A model generated the notes under the pieces. That model worked only from the letters and a program-made list of their open reading frames with translations, did no database searches and had not been told where the DNA came from. The translations under genes and the position numbers were made by a program. Of a stretch of 17,323 bases of DNA, positions 1 to 7,492 are shown piece after piece (within the stretch, counting starts at the first letter, position 1; every line of letters starts with the position of its first letter). Source of the stretch: Litorimonas sp964435725 (GTDB taxonomy: Bacteria; Pseudomonadota; Alphaproteobacteria; Caulobacterales; Maricaulaceae); the NCBI GenBank assembly GCA_964435725.1, contig CAYTAJ010000048.1, positions 1-17,323 of the forward strand. Reading direction: 5' to 3'.

Positions 1-1424
1 CCACTGGCAGCGATGGCCAATTCACGGCCTGCTACAATCGGTTTAATACGCGCTTGAGCCACGAGAACGCTTAGGTTTTCGTCAAAATTAATGTTGTCAA
101 AACTCGTTGTCGAACCAAGCGGATCAATCAAGTATTGGGCAAAAGGCACGCCGTCCGGTGATTGAGGAATAGCGGCCGCCCATGGTCTGAGTGTTGTCGT
201 ATATTCCACCATCGCATCAAAGAACGGGCTGTTATACTCAGCAAAGCCATTGACCAAACTATTGCGATACTCAATTAAATTGGCGGGTGGAGTTCCTGTA
301 TTTCTGCCTTGGAAGGTATGAGCCGTGAAATTGTCACGATAAATTGTATCATGCAAATAGCCGCCACCTAGAGTGAAGGCGTGGTTTTTGAGACCAAACT
401 TATTGAGTAAAAACTCTTTCTCAATACTGGCAGCATAGTTTCCGATATTATTTTCTTCTCCGCCTAGAGCGACACGTAGTTGACGTCCTGCAGAAAAAGC
501 AGATGCGGAGGCTTTGAAGCCATTTTTATAAAAGCCTAATTCCAAGACAGGTTGATCAACGACAGTCCAGAAGTAATGATGACCTTCATTTTGTGTGAAA
601 GCGTTATAGCTGTCGAAATTACCAAAATCGACGGTTTTGCGTCCAAAAGCGGCATAGAAGGGCGTCTTTTCTAAATTACCAAAAACCACAAAGGCTTTGC
701 GAAGCTGAAATTCATCTTGATCAGACGCATATTCTGTCTCTGAATATTCAGGTTGTAGGTAAAGTGTTGTCCAGTCACCAAAGGTCGAAGTGAAAGCGAG
801 GGCCGCATTGTCAATGGCAAAGACTCCTGCTTCACGGTCAGTCCGATCGGAAAAGAATGGGAAGCGCGATAAAATTGGGAACTGACCTGGGACGTCAGTT
901 TTTTGATATTTAAATCCACCTTGAAAACCTGCGCCAATATAAAGTGAATTAGGTTTCAATACGCCATTCGCTCGGTTGGCCAAAAGCGTCATCGTGCGTC
1001 CGGTCGTATTCTCCTGCCAGTCGAGCATGTCGCGAGTATGGTACGGATTTGTGCGAATAGAAATCGGTCCGGCCTTGAAATCGTGCGCGGATTTAAAGCG
1101 CTTTGCGGCATCCGGTGAATAACGAACATCCTGTCTGTAATTTAGAGACTGTAGGCCCCGTAATTGAAGGCCATGTTGCGGTACCGTTTCATATGATGCC
1201 ACTTGGATTTGTTCAGGGGCTACGTAAACTGGCTGCTGTGCATAATGTTGACCTAAGCGTTTGGCTTGCCAGCTTTGAGCCGGAACATAGCTTTGCTGAT
1301 GCGCATGGCCTTGTTCGTATTTGAACATGCCCCGCAGACCATGATTATGGGTCGCCGCCACGGGAATGGCCGTTGCTAGGGCAAGTGCGGCGACGCTACT
1401 TATAGCAATTAATTTCGTTTTCAT
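1..1424 (-). CDS. Outer-membrane porin, LbtU/phosphate-porin-like (3' end outside window)
   Basis: The reading frame starts at the ATG at 1424 and stays open for 474 codons to the left edge, so the C-terminus is missing. Residues 1-24 form a signal peptide (KTK, a hydrophobic run, then VAA before THNH). Residues 25 to about 100 are a His/Gln-rich stretch of low complexity with no predicted barrel. From about residue 150 (LYIGAGFQGGFKY) the protein shows alternating amphipathic segments rich in aromatic residues and glycine, typical of beta-barrel strands. One segment, near AAFGRKTVDFGNFD, resembles the conserved part of LbtU-type siderophore porins; that family call is from memory of the pattern and is moderate at best. 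It should sit in the outer membrane and admit small solutes. It lies 37 bases downstream of the sigma-54 regulator on the same strand, with no terminator between them, so it may be co-transcribed. The ribosome site is weak (GGGA). Other possible family: OprP/OprO-like porin. Confidence 0.75.
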   Translation of the reverse strand, partial: MKTKLIAISSVAALALATAIPVAATHNHGLRGMFKYEQGHAHQQSYVPAQSWQAKRLGQHYAQQPVYVAPEQIQVASYETVPQHGLQLRGLQSLNYRQDVRYSPDAAKRFKSAHDFKAGPISIRTNPYHTRDMLDWQENTTGRTMTLLANRANGVLKPNSLYIGAGFQGGFKYQKTDVPGQFPILSRFPFFSDRTDREAGVFAIDNAALAFTSTFGDWTTLYLQPEYSETEYASDQDEFQLRKAFVVFGNLEKTPFYAAFGRKTVDFGNFDSYNAFTQNEGHHYFWTVVDQPVLELGFYKNGFKASASAFSAGRQLRVALGGEENNIGNYAASIEKEFLLNKFGLKNHAFTLGGGYLHDTIYRDNFTAHTFQGRNTGTPPANLIEYRNSLVNGFAEYNSPFFDAMVEYTTTLRPWAAAIPQSPDGVPFAQYLIDPLGSTTSFDNINFDENLSVLVAQARIKPIVAGRELAIAAS

Positions 1425-1461
1425 TGTTCTGTTCCCAGCTGAAATAAGGTAATAAATGAGT

Positions 1462-2916
1462 TTAAGCCGAACGAACGTCATCGACGTCCAATTCATGTTC
1501 TCTGACTTTGCGGTATAATGTTGAACGGCCAATCCCGAGGCGGCGCGCGACTTCGGACATATGTCCAGAATAGTTCCCAATGGCGAATTCAATGAGGTCG
1601 CGTTCAATGTCTTCTAATGTACGGAGGTGGCCTTCGCGGTCCAATACTGATACGGCTTTGTCACCCTTTGATGCGCTCTGTTCACCCGGCACCAATGCGT
1701 CTAAATCGGAGAGTGGCGTCGGAGAAACAACAGGCGTCATACCTGATATTTGCGGGAAATCATGAGGCTTAAGCGCATTGCCATCAGACAAAATCATGGC
1801 GCGGAAAATCATATTTTCCAATTGGCGCACATTGCCTTTCCACTCATAGTTCTGAAGCATTTCAAGCGTGTCACGCTCAGCACCAGCAACAGAGAGACGT
1901 TCTTGGGCATTAAAGCGTTTGATGAAATGATCTGTCAGCGCAGGAATATCTTCACGGCGTTCACGCAATGGGGGAACGGCAATGGGGAAGACATTCAGAC
2001 GGTAATATAAATCTTCCCGGAATGTTCCGTCATTTACACAATCTTGCAAGTCACGATTTGTGGCGCTGATGATACGGACATCAACCGGTGTTGGGCGCTT
2101 AGATCCAATTGGGTCAACTTCGCCTTCTTGTAAGACCCGCAAAAGCTTGACCTGCATGTCCAAAGGTAATTCGCCAATCTCATCCAGGAATAATGTACCT
2201 GTATGGGCCTCTTGAAATTTACCGAGATGTTTACTGTTCGCCCCCGTGAAAGAGCCTTTTTCATGACCAAAAAGGATACTCTCAACAAGATTTTCTGGAA
2301 TAGCACCACAGTTCACCGTAATAAAAGGCTGGCCAGCGCGTTCTGACGCCCCTTGAATAGCGCGTGCTATGACCTCTTTACCAACTCCGGATTCGCCGGT
2401 GATAAGGATAGGGATATTGGCTTTTGCCCCCCGCTCACCCATAGCGACGACAGGGCGCATAGCGCCTGAGTTCCCTATAAGGTCATCAAACGTTAAGCCA
2501 CCATCAGAGGTTTTTTTCAGACGCGTGACTTCTTTTACGAGCGTCTTCATTTCCAAGGCATTGCGAATAGACACGATGATGCGCTCAGGACTGGCGGGCT
2601 TTACAACAAAATCCCGCGCCCCGGCTTTCATGGCTTTCACGACGGCTTCAATGGAGCCTTTACCTGTCAAAACAATAACGGGTAGGTCAGCCCGTTTAGC
2701 TGCAAGATCGTTTAGGACCTCCATGCCGTCCCGCCCGGGCATAACAAGATCGAGCAACATAACGTGCACTTTGTCGCCATCTGGTCCCAAAGCGATATCA
2801 AGAGCGGTGTCACCATTATCAGCTTGCAGGGTCGAAAACCCGCTTTTCTCAACGACAGCCTGTAAAAGACGACGTTGTGTTGGGTCGTCATCAACGATCA
2901 AAACGGTTTTAGCCAT
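1462..2916 (-). CDS. NtrC-family sigma-54-dependent response regulator
   Basis: This 484-residue protein has the complete three-domain NtrC layout. The receiver domain (about 4-120) has the acidic pocket D9-D11, phospho-acceptor D56 in LLDLVMPG, T84 and K106. The AAA+ sigma-54 activation domain (about 145-380) has Walker A GESGVGKE (174-181), the sigma-54 contact loop as GSFTGA (221-226; the classic form is GAFTGA) and Walker B LFLDEIGEL (242-250). The C-terminus (about 440-480) is a Fis-type helix-turn-helix, EVARRLGIGRSTLYRKV. It should bind enhancer sites and drive sigma-54 promoters when D56 is phosphorylated. No histidine kinase lies next to it, so the partner kinase is encoded elsewhere. 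The porin gene follows directly. The start at 2916 has GGGTGA six bases upstream. The signal it answers to cannot be told from the sequence. Confidence 0.95.
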   Translation of the reverse strand: MAKTVLIVDDDPTQRRLLQAVVEKSGFSTLQADNGDTALDIALGPDGDKVHVMLLDLVMPGRDGMEVLNDLAAKRADLPVIVLTGKGSIEAVVKAMKAGARDFVVKPASPERIIVSIRNALEMKTLVKEVTRLKKTSDGGLTFDDLIGNSGAMRPVVAMGERGAKANIPILITGESGVGKEVIARAIQGASERAGQPFITVNCGAIPENLVESILFGHEKGSFTGANSKHLGKFQEAHTGTLFLDEIGELPLDMQVKLLRVLQEGEVDPIGSKRPTPVDVRIISATNRDLQDCVNDGTFREDLYYRLNVFPIAVPPLRERREDIPALTDHFIKRFNAQERLSVAGAERDTLEMLQNYEWKGNVRQLENMIFRAMILSDGNALKPHDFPQISGMTPVVSPTPLSDLDALVPGEQSASKGDKAVSVLDREGHLRTLEDIERDLIEFAIGNYSGHMSEVARRLGIGRSTLYRKVREHELDVDDVRSA

Positions 2917-3162
2917 GTTATTTCACCCAAATATGCCCGATGCAGATCGTCGCCTGCGTGGTGCGTTTCGTTACAATATGAGACAAACAGGTAAAATTTC
3001 GGGCAAAAGACATGGTTAATAAAGCGTTGCCCCGCTATTAAAGGTAAAATTTGCCTCTCAATGTCAATTTTATTCGTCGATAGCGCACGGGTGCTATTGT
3101 CGCTGAATGAGAGGCGTGATAGCTAAATCGGAATTTTTAAAATGCTCTTTTCGAGGGATATT
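2917..3162. promoter_or_regulatory. Divergent intergenic region with direct and inverted repeats
   Basis: This 246-base gap separates the regulator gene (minus) from the oxidase/pnt operon (plus) and must hold both promoters. I see no gene in it. It contains the 11-base direct repeat AGGTAAAATTT at 2989-2999 and 3042-3052, and the 8-base inverted repeat GCCTCTCA (3053-3060) / TGAGAGGC (3108-3115). Inside that pair is a small dyad ATAGC(G)CAC/GTGCTAT at about 3079-3096. No convincing sigma-70 or sigma-54 consensus stands out; TTGTCG at 3097-3102 is a possible but weak -35 element. These repeats could be operators. That is inference. Confidence 0.4.
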
Positions 3163-3465
3163 ATGGCAACGGGATCTTCAGATTATAATCGTGGTGAAAT
3201 GGACGTCAAAGAACAGTCCGGTACATTTGGCGGTTTTATGGGATTAACGAAATATGGCGGTGCGGCCGTCGCACTCACCGTCGTACTTCCGACTTTAGTA
3301 TTCGCAGTCGGTATGTCTTGGTTATCAGCCCTTGCCGCAACGGTCGTCTTAGGCATCATCATTGGTATCGCCCTTAAATTTAAAGGCATGTATTATGTGT
3401 CTTTGATTGGTGCAGCGGTTTTCACAGCCATTATTTGTGCTTTGCTCAGCGCTTTTGCCGGATAG
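3163..3465 (+). CDS. aa3-type cytochrome c oxidase subunit IV-like small membrane protein
   Basis: This 100-residue protein begins MATGSSDYNRGEMDVKEQ and continues GTFGGFM, the hallmark N-terminus of the bacterial aa3 oxidase subunit IV family (a short hydrophilic head and then membrane helices). Residues about 32-100 are strongly hydrophobic and form two or three helices. In known members the protein is an accessory subunit packed against the oxidase core in the inner membrane. An in-frame ATG at 3142 would add seven residues. The ATG at 3163 is preferred because GAGGG at 3153-3157 sits five bases upstream and the family motif starts right there. No oxidase core subunits are nearby; the gene instead heads the transhydrogenase operon, 29 bases before pntAA. 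Confidence 0.85.
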   Translation: MATGSSDYNRGEMDVKEQSGTFGGFMGLTKYGGAAVALTVVLPTLVFAVGMSWLSALAATVVLGIIIGIALKFKGMYYVSLIGAAVFTAIICALLSAFAG

Positions 3466-3480
3466 ATAGAGGCAGTATTT

Positions 3481-3486
3481 AAGGGG
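3481..3486 (+). promoter_or_regulatory. Ribosome binding site for the TTG start of pntAA
   Basis: AAGGGG lies eight bases before the TTG at 3495. No in-frame ATG or GTG lies between this site and the TTG, and the protein from the TTG begins MHIAVIK, the normal N-terminus of the family. This supports a non-ATG start. Confidence 0.6.
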
Positions 3487-3494
3487 ACTTTCAT

Positions 3495-4625
3495 TTGCAC
3501 ATCGCAGTTATAAAAGACGCCGGTCCAGCGGAGCAGCGCGTTGCGGCTTCTCCGGATACGGTTAAGTCATATGTGGCGGATGGCCATGACGTGACAGTCA
3601 CAAAAGGGGCCGGGGCTGAGGCAAATTTTTCGGACGCTGATTTCAAAGCCGTCGGTGCAAAAATTGCAACATCCAACACGACCTGTGTGAAAACAGCGGA
3701 TATTGTTTTTTCCGTGAATGGCGGGACAGCGAAGCTTGTCTCGAGCCTCAAAAAAGGGGCCGGTATTACGGGCGTAATGAACGCTACAGATGATCCGAAA
3801 TATGCCCAAGCCTGCGCTAAGGCTGGGGTTACGGCTTTTGCTTTGGATTACATTCCGCGTATTTCCCGCGCACAGGCGATGGACGTTTTGTCTTCTCAGT
3901 CAAACTTGTCAGGCTATCGGGCTGTCGTTGAGGCGGCCGGCATGTATGGCCGTGCTATGCCAATGATGATGACAGCGGCGGGGACAATTGCGCCTGCTAA
4001 AGTCTTTATTATGGGTGTCGGTGTGGCTGGCTTACAAGCGATTGCGACCGCGCGCCGTCTCGGGGCTGTGACAACAGCGACCGATGTGCGCCCTGCGACG
4101 AAAGAACAAGTCGCCTCACTGGGCGCAAAATTTATCGCCGTCGAAAATGAAGAGTTTAAGGCGGCTGAAACGGCCGGTGGCTATGCCAAACAAATGTCCG
4201 AAGAGTATCAAAAGCTGCAAGCAGAGCTGACAGCGTCTCATGTGGCTAAGCAAGATATTGTTGTGACAACGGCGCTCATTCCCGGACGTCCTGCGCCGCG
4301 CCTGATTGATAAGGCCATGCTCGACAATATGCGGGCGGGGTCTGTGATTATTGATTTGGCCGTCGAGCGCGGTGGGAATGTTGAAGGCGGCAAGAAGGGC
4401 GAAATCGTCACGACTAAAAATGGTGTGCATATTGTCGGTTATTTAAACTGGCCGTCCCGTATGGCCTCTGATGCGTCGAATATGTTTGCGAAGAATTTGA
4501 AAAATTTCCTTCCCTTGGTCACAGCCGAAGACGGCTCTTACGCACCGGATTGGGACGACGAAATCATCCAAGGCTGTGCGTTGACGAAAGACGGCGAAGT
4601 CATTCACGAAAGACTACTGGCTTAA
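3495..4625 (+). CDS. pntAA: Proton-translocating NAD(P) transhydrogenase, alpha subunit part 1 (NAD(H)-binding domain I)
   Basis: This 376-residue soluble protein carries domain I of the proton-pumping transhydrogenase. It binds NADH and passes hydride to NADP+ on PntB, driven by the proton gradient. Residues 11-20 (PAEQRVAASP) match the family start. Residues 121-145 (PRISRAQAMD to GYRAV) are a family signature. The Rossmann glycine motif GVGVAG is at 174-179 and is followed by the acidic residue in TATDVRP. The end DDEIIQGCALTKDGEVI is also typical. The length matches the split alpharoteobacterial form, in which the membrane part of alpha is a separate gene (pntAB). It starts with TTG. The next gene begins two bases after its stop codon. 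Confidence 0.95.
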   Translation: MHIAVIKDAGPAEQRVAASPDTVKSYVADGHDVTVTKGAGAEANFSDADFKAVGAKIATSNTTCVKTADIVFSVNGGTAKLVSSLKKGAGITGVMNATDDPKYAQACAKAGVTAFALDYIPRISRAQAMDVLSSQSNLSGYRAVVEAAGMYGRAMPMMMTAAGTIAPAKVFIMGVGVAGLQAIATARRLGAVTTATDVRPATKEQVASLGAKFIAVENEEFKAAETAGGYAKQMSEEYQKLQAELTASHVAKQDIVVTTALIPGRPAPRLIDKAMLDNMRAGSVIIDLAVERGGNVEGGKKGEIVTTKNGVHIVGYLNWPSRMASDASNMFAKNLKNFLPLVTAEDGSYAPDWDDEIIQGCALTKDGEVIHERLLA

Positions 4626-4627
4626 TT

Positions 4628-4900
4628 ATGGCAAAACAGGAGTTTGGAAAACGCCCGCTTCTGGAGTTACTACTGCTTTTCATGGGGTTTGGCGGAATTG
4701 GGCTTACACTTCTTGTAAGTGTGTTATTAGTTGGCGTTAGTGCTATTTTTGCACCCGGTGAAGGTGCGGGTGTCATAGGTGCTTTCATCGTAGGTGTTGT
4801 TGGTTTCACCGCGGGAGTTGGACTTATCTCCCTCAGTTACATTTTAGGTTACCTACGGATTATTGCCTCCGGTTCTGGTATCGAAAGGACGTTTGAATGA
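4628..4900 (+). CDS. Unrecognised small membrane protein inside the pnt operon
   Basis: This 90-residue protein lies between pntAA (two bases upstream) and pntAB, whose start overlaps its stop by four bases (ATGA). Such tight packing on both sides indicates a real, translated gene. Residues 1-11 are polar (MAKQEFGKRPL). Two long hydrophobic segments follow, about 12-42 (LLELLLLFMGFGGIGLTLLV onward) and 50-80 (GVIGAFIVGVVGFTAGVGLI onward), with a short loop APGEGAG between them and a short polar end. No clear ribosome site precedes it, so translation may be coupled to pntAA. I do not recognise the family. It could be an accessory or assembly factor of the transhydrogenase, but that is inferred from position only. 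Confidence 0.8.
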   Translation: MAKQEFGKRPLLELLLLFMGFGGIGLTLLVSVLLVGVSAIFAPGEGAGVIGAFIVGVVGFTAGVGLISLSYILGYLRIIASGSGIERTFE

Positions 4901-5226
4901 CATTAGTTCTTATTATGGCAGGCGGCGCTGCGGTTAGCCCTCTTGTTTTCCAACTCACCATTTTCGTTCTGGCGATTTTTGTGGGTTATTATGTCGTTTG
5001 GTCGGTCACACCCGCTTTGCATACGCCCTTGATGGCGGTGACGAATGCGATTTCATCGGTCATTATTGTTGGCGCTTTGATCGCCGTGGCGGCCGGAACG
5101 CAAGGCGGCTCTGGCTTGTCAACTTGGACAGGGGTGGCCGCTGTTGCTCTCTGTGCGGTCAATATTTTCGGGGGCTTCCTCGTCACCCAACGCATGCTCG
5201 CCATGTATAAAAAGAAGGGGAAATAA
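4897..5226 (+). CDS. pntAB: Proton-translocating NAD(P) transhydrogenase, alpha subunit part 2 (membrane segment)
   Basis: This 109-residue protein is the membrane part of the alpha subunit in organisms with a three-gene transhydrogenase. Three or four hydrophobic helices cover most of its length. The stretch WSVTPALHTPLMAVTNAISS (about 35-54) is the conserved family signature, and the chain ends in a basic tail (MYKKKGK) on the cytoplasmic side. Together with PntB it forms the proton channel in the inner membrane. The start overlaps the stop of the small membrane gene by four bases, and pntB begins one base after its stop, so translation of the group is probably coupled. Confidence 0.95.
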   Translation: MTLVLIMAGGAAVSPLVFQLTIFVLAIFVGYYVVWSVTPALHTPLMAVTNAISSVIIVGALIAVAAGTQGGSGLSTWTGVAAVALCAVNIFGGFLVTQRMLAMYKKKGK

Positions 5227-5227
5227 G

Positions 5228-6414
5228 ATGCCCCAGCTCTCAGCTGATCTCGCCGCCGTTCTTTATACGGTCTCTGCGGTTCTCTTTATTCTAGCCCTTC
5301 GCGGCCTAAGCTCGCCCGAAAGTTCCCGTCGCGGAAACATGTTTGGCATGATTGGTATTGCCATAGCCATGGTCACGACGTTCTTAGTCGCAGGTCTTGG
5401 CGGCACAGGTCTTTTATTGGCCGGTGGTGGCATAGCCATTGGCGGCATAATCGGCGCTTTGATTGCCAAGAAAATCCCGATGACNNNNNNNNNNNNNNNN
5501 NNNNNNNNNNNNNNNNNNNNNNNNNNNNNNNNNNNNNNNNNNNNNNNNNNNNNNNNNNNNNNNNNNNNNNNNNNNNNNNNNNNNCGACACTTCTCTGGAT
5601 TTTATTGGGCCTTACATTCTTGATTGGCTTTTTACTCATCATCCCAATTGGCGGTGCGGATATGCCTGTTGTGGTCTCTATGCTCAATTCCTATTCAGGA
5701 TGGGCGGCGGCCGCCCTTGGTTTCACGCTCGGAAATTTGGCTTTGATCGTCACGGGCGCCCTGGTCGGTTCTTCCGGTGCCATTCTCTCTTACATCATGT
5801 GTAAAGCTATGAACCGTAGCTTTATCTCTGTTATCCTTGGCGGCTTTGGCGGTGACGATGCAGCGGCCAGTGCCGGCACAAAAGAGCAGCGTCCTGTGAA
5901 ACGCGGCTCGGCCGAAGATGCGGCCTTCATCATGAAAAATGCGTCCAAAGTTATTATCGTACCGGGCTATGGTTTGGCGGTTGCGCAGGCCCAACATGCC
6001 ATTCGTGAAATGGCGGATACGTTGAAAGAAGAAGGCGTTGATGTCTCTTACGCTATTCACCCTGTTGCGGGGCGGATGCCGGGGCACATGAATGTCCTCT
6101 TGGCGGAGGCCAATGTGCCGTATGATGAAGTCTTTGAGCTTGAAGATATCAATTCAGAATTTGCGAATGCCGATGTGGCGTTCGTGATTGGCGCGAATGA
6201 TGTGACCAATCCGGCAGCGAAAAAAGACCCAAGCTCACCGATTGCGGGTATGCCGATTTTGGATGTCGATAAAGCTGCGACCGTGCTCTTCGTAAAACGT
6301 TCGCTCTCACCGGGTTATGCAGGCATCGACAATGATCTCTTCTACGAAGACAATACCATGATGCTCTTGGCCGACGCCAAGAAAATGGTCGAGGATGTGA
6401 TTAAGGCTCTATAG
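5228..6414 (+). CDS. pntB: Proton-translocating NAD(P) transhydrogenase, beta subunit (interrupted by assembly gap)
   Basis: PntB supplies the remaining membrane helices and the NADP(H)-binding domain III. The left part (5228-5484, about 85 residues) has the family start, with FILALRGLSSPESSRRGN and several helices ending in AKKIPMT. After 100 Ns the right part (frame from 5587) gives 275 residues. It includes IGGADMPVVVSMLNSYSGWA, the VGSSGAILSY helix and domain III with VPGYGLAVAQAQ, HPVAGRMPGHMNVLLAEA, VIGANDVTNPAA and PSSPIAGMP. The two parts lie in different frames across the N run, which shows only that the N count is arbitrary. Compared with the usual length of about 460, some 100-105 residues (a little over 300 bases) are missing. 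Both flanks look intact, so this is a real gene with a sequencing gap and not a pseudogene. The last 14 bases overlap the convergent GST gene. Confidence 0.93.
5485..5584. other. Assembly gap of 100 Ns inside pntB
   Basis: Exactly 100 unknown bases, the usual placeholder for a gap of unknown size. The pntB frame is 2 (mod 3) before it and 1 after it, and about 105 residues of the protein are absent, so the true distance is probably a little over 300 bases. Confidence 0.95.
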
Positions 6415-7492
6415 TGAGTTTATAATTTCGACGCTCTAAACGTCTTGCAAGGGTGAAGGTTTTTAAATCTTCGCCCTTTGTTTTGTCTAAAATCCTATCG
6501 GCGGCGAGGCGTTTGTCGCCTTCCAAAGTGTCGTAAATATCCAAGGCTGCTTGTAATCGAAAGAGCGAGAAGGGGCGAGCGATGGTTTGGCCTTTGCACC
6601 CCTCAATTTCAAAATTCGCCATGCCTAGCACGCGCGGCAATTCATCGTCTGGTTTCGCCTTTTGCGCATGAGTAGCTAGCAGTTCATTTGTTTGATGCAA
6701 CACAGGCAAGTGTTCTTTGAAATGGCGCTCCAATAACAGAAGGAGCGTTTCAGGAATAGCGTCGCACCCGATTAGCGGGCCATAGCCTTCTTCGCCATCT
6801 CGCATCCGTTCGACCCAATCAACAACCAAGGGTGCGTTTTCTCTCATAATCTCTCCGCTTTTCGGATCACGATAGAGATGCGCGTAAAGTGGACCGTAAA
6901 AGGCAAAATCCGCAAGACTTGGACGTCCACCAAAGAGATAAGGAAATCTTTCCAGATGGTTCGATAATTCCTTTAAGAACGTCCTATATGAGGCTTCAAT
7001 GCCCGGGATCGTCTCTGGCGTGATACCAAGCATAGGCACCATGGCTTTGAACATTTGCCCGCGCTTTTTCCCCATTTCATATTGTTCTTCGTGTGTGCCA
7101 GCCGGCACAGCGATTTTGCCAAATTCGCTATAGGTCCACTCTTCATTATAATTCCAACGATAATGCATGGCAGGCAGAGTCAGCCATTGATCTGCAAAGG
7201 TATGAAGAAGTTCAGAGATAAAGCGTTGTACGGGGCCTTCTGGCCAAACGGACGGCCCCTTTTGTGTGGCTTCGATATAGGCAATAATATCAGCTGTATC
7301 TTGAATGAGTGTTCCATCGGGCGTGCCTAAAACTGGAATAACAGGCCAACCGATAACCGGTAATAAAGTGCTTTTCATGACATCAGGGCTGCTTAGCACC
7401 TCTTTATAGTGGACGCCTTTCCAATCGAGATAAGCCCGGGCTTTTCCGGAAAAGAGGCTGACGGGAGCGGCATATAAAGTATAGTCTGACAT
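6401..7492 (-). CDS. Glutathione S-transferase family protein with long C-terminal extension
   Basis: This 363-residue cytoplasmic protein has a thioredoxin-like N-terminal GST domain (about 1-78) with the cis-proline motif in VIPVL (51-55) and the glutathione-contact segment IQDTADI (63-69). An all-helical C-terminal domain follows, with GGRPSLADF at 188-196. Typical GSTs end near 200-230; here about 110 more residues follow and I recognise no domain in them. The substrate is unknown; a cysteine or serine catalytic residue is not obvious in the SLFSGKAR region (12-19). The gene is convergent with pntB and overlaps its last 14 bases, and it is divergent from the alpha/beta hydrolase at 7561. 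Confidence 0.88.
   Translation of the reverse strand: MSDYTLYAAPVSLFSGKARAYLDWKGVHYKEVLSSPDVMKSTLLPVIGWPVIPVLGTPDGTLIQDTADIIAYIEATQKGPSVWPEGPVQRFISELLHTFADQWLTLPAMHYRWNYNEEWTYSEFGKIAVPAGTHEEQYEMGKKRGQMFKAMVPMLGITPETIPGIEASYRTFLKELSNHLERFPYLFGGRPSLADFAFYGPLYAHLYRDPKSGEIMRENAPLVVDWVERMRDGEEGYGPLIGCDAIPETLLLLLERHFKEHLPVLHQTNELLATHAQKAKPDDELPRVLGMANFEIEGCKGQTIARPFSLFRLQAALDIYDTLEGDKRLAADRILDKTKGEDLKTFTLARRLERRNYKLTIEP

Noticed and set aside
671..937. An 88-codon minus-strand frame at the left edge
   Set aside because: It is in a different frame from the porin that covers 1-1424 on the same strand; the porin frame has signal peptide and barrel features.
2369..3019. A 216-codon plus-strand open frame across the regulator gene and the adjacent gap
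   Set aside because: It is antisense to the clearly functional sigma-54 regulator, its protein matches no family and is rich in Arg/Ser as expected of a mirrored frame.
4116..4430. A 104-codon minus-strand frame inside pntAA
   Set aside because: Antisense shadow of a strongly conserved gene with no start signal or family resemblance.
5485..5584. Frameshift or pseudogene in pntB
   Set aside because: The frame change coincides with a 100-N placeholder and both flanks are fully conserved, so missing sequence explains it.
5144..5687. Open frames on both strands that cross the N run
   Set aside because: They are made of unknown bases and arise only because Ns cannot create stop codons.
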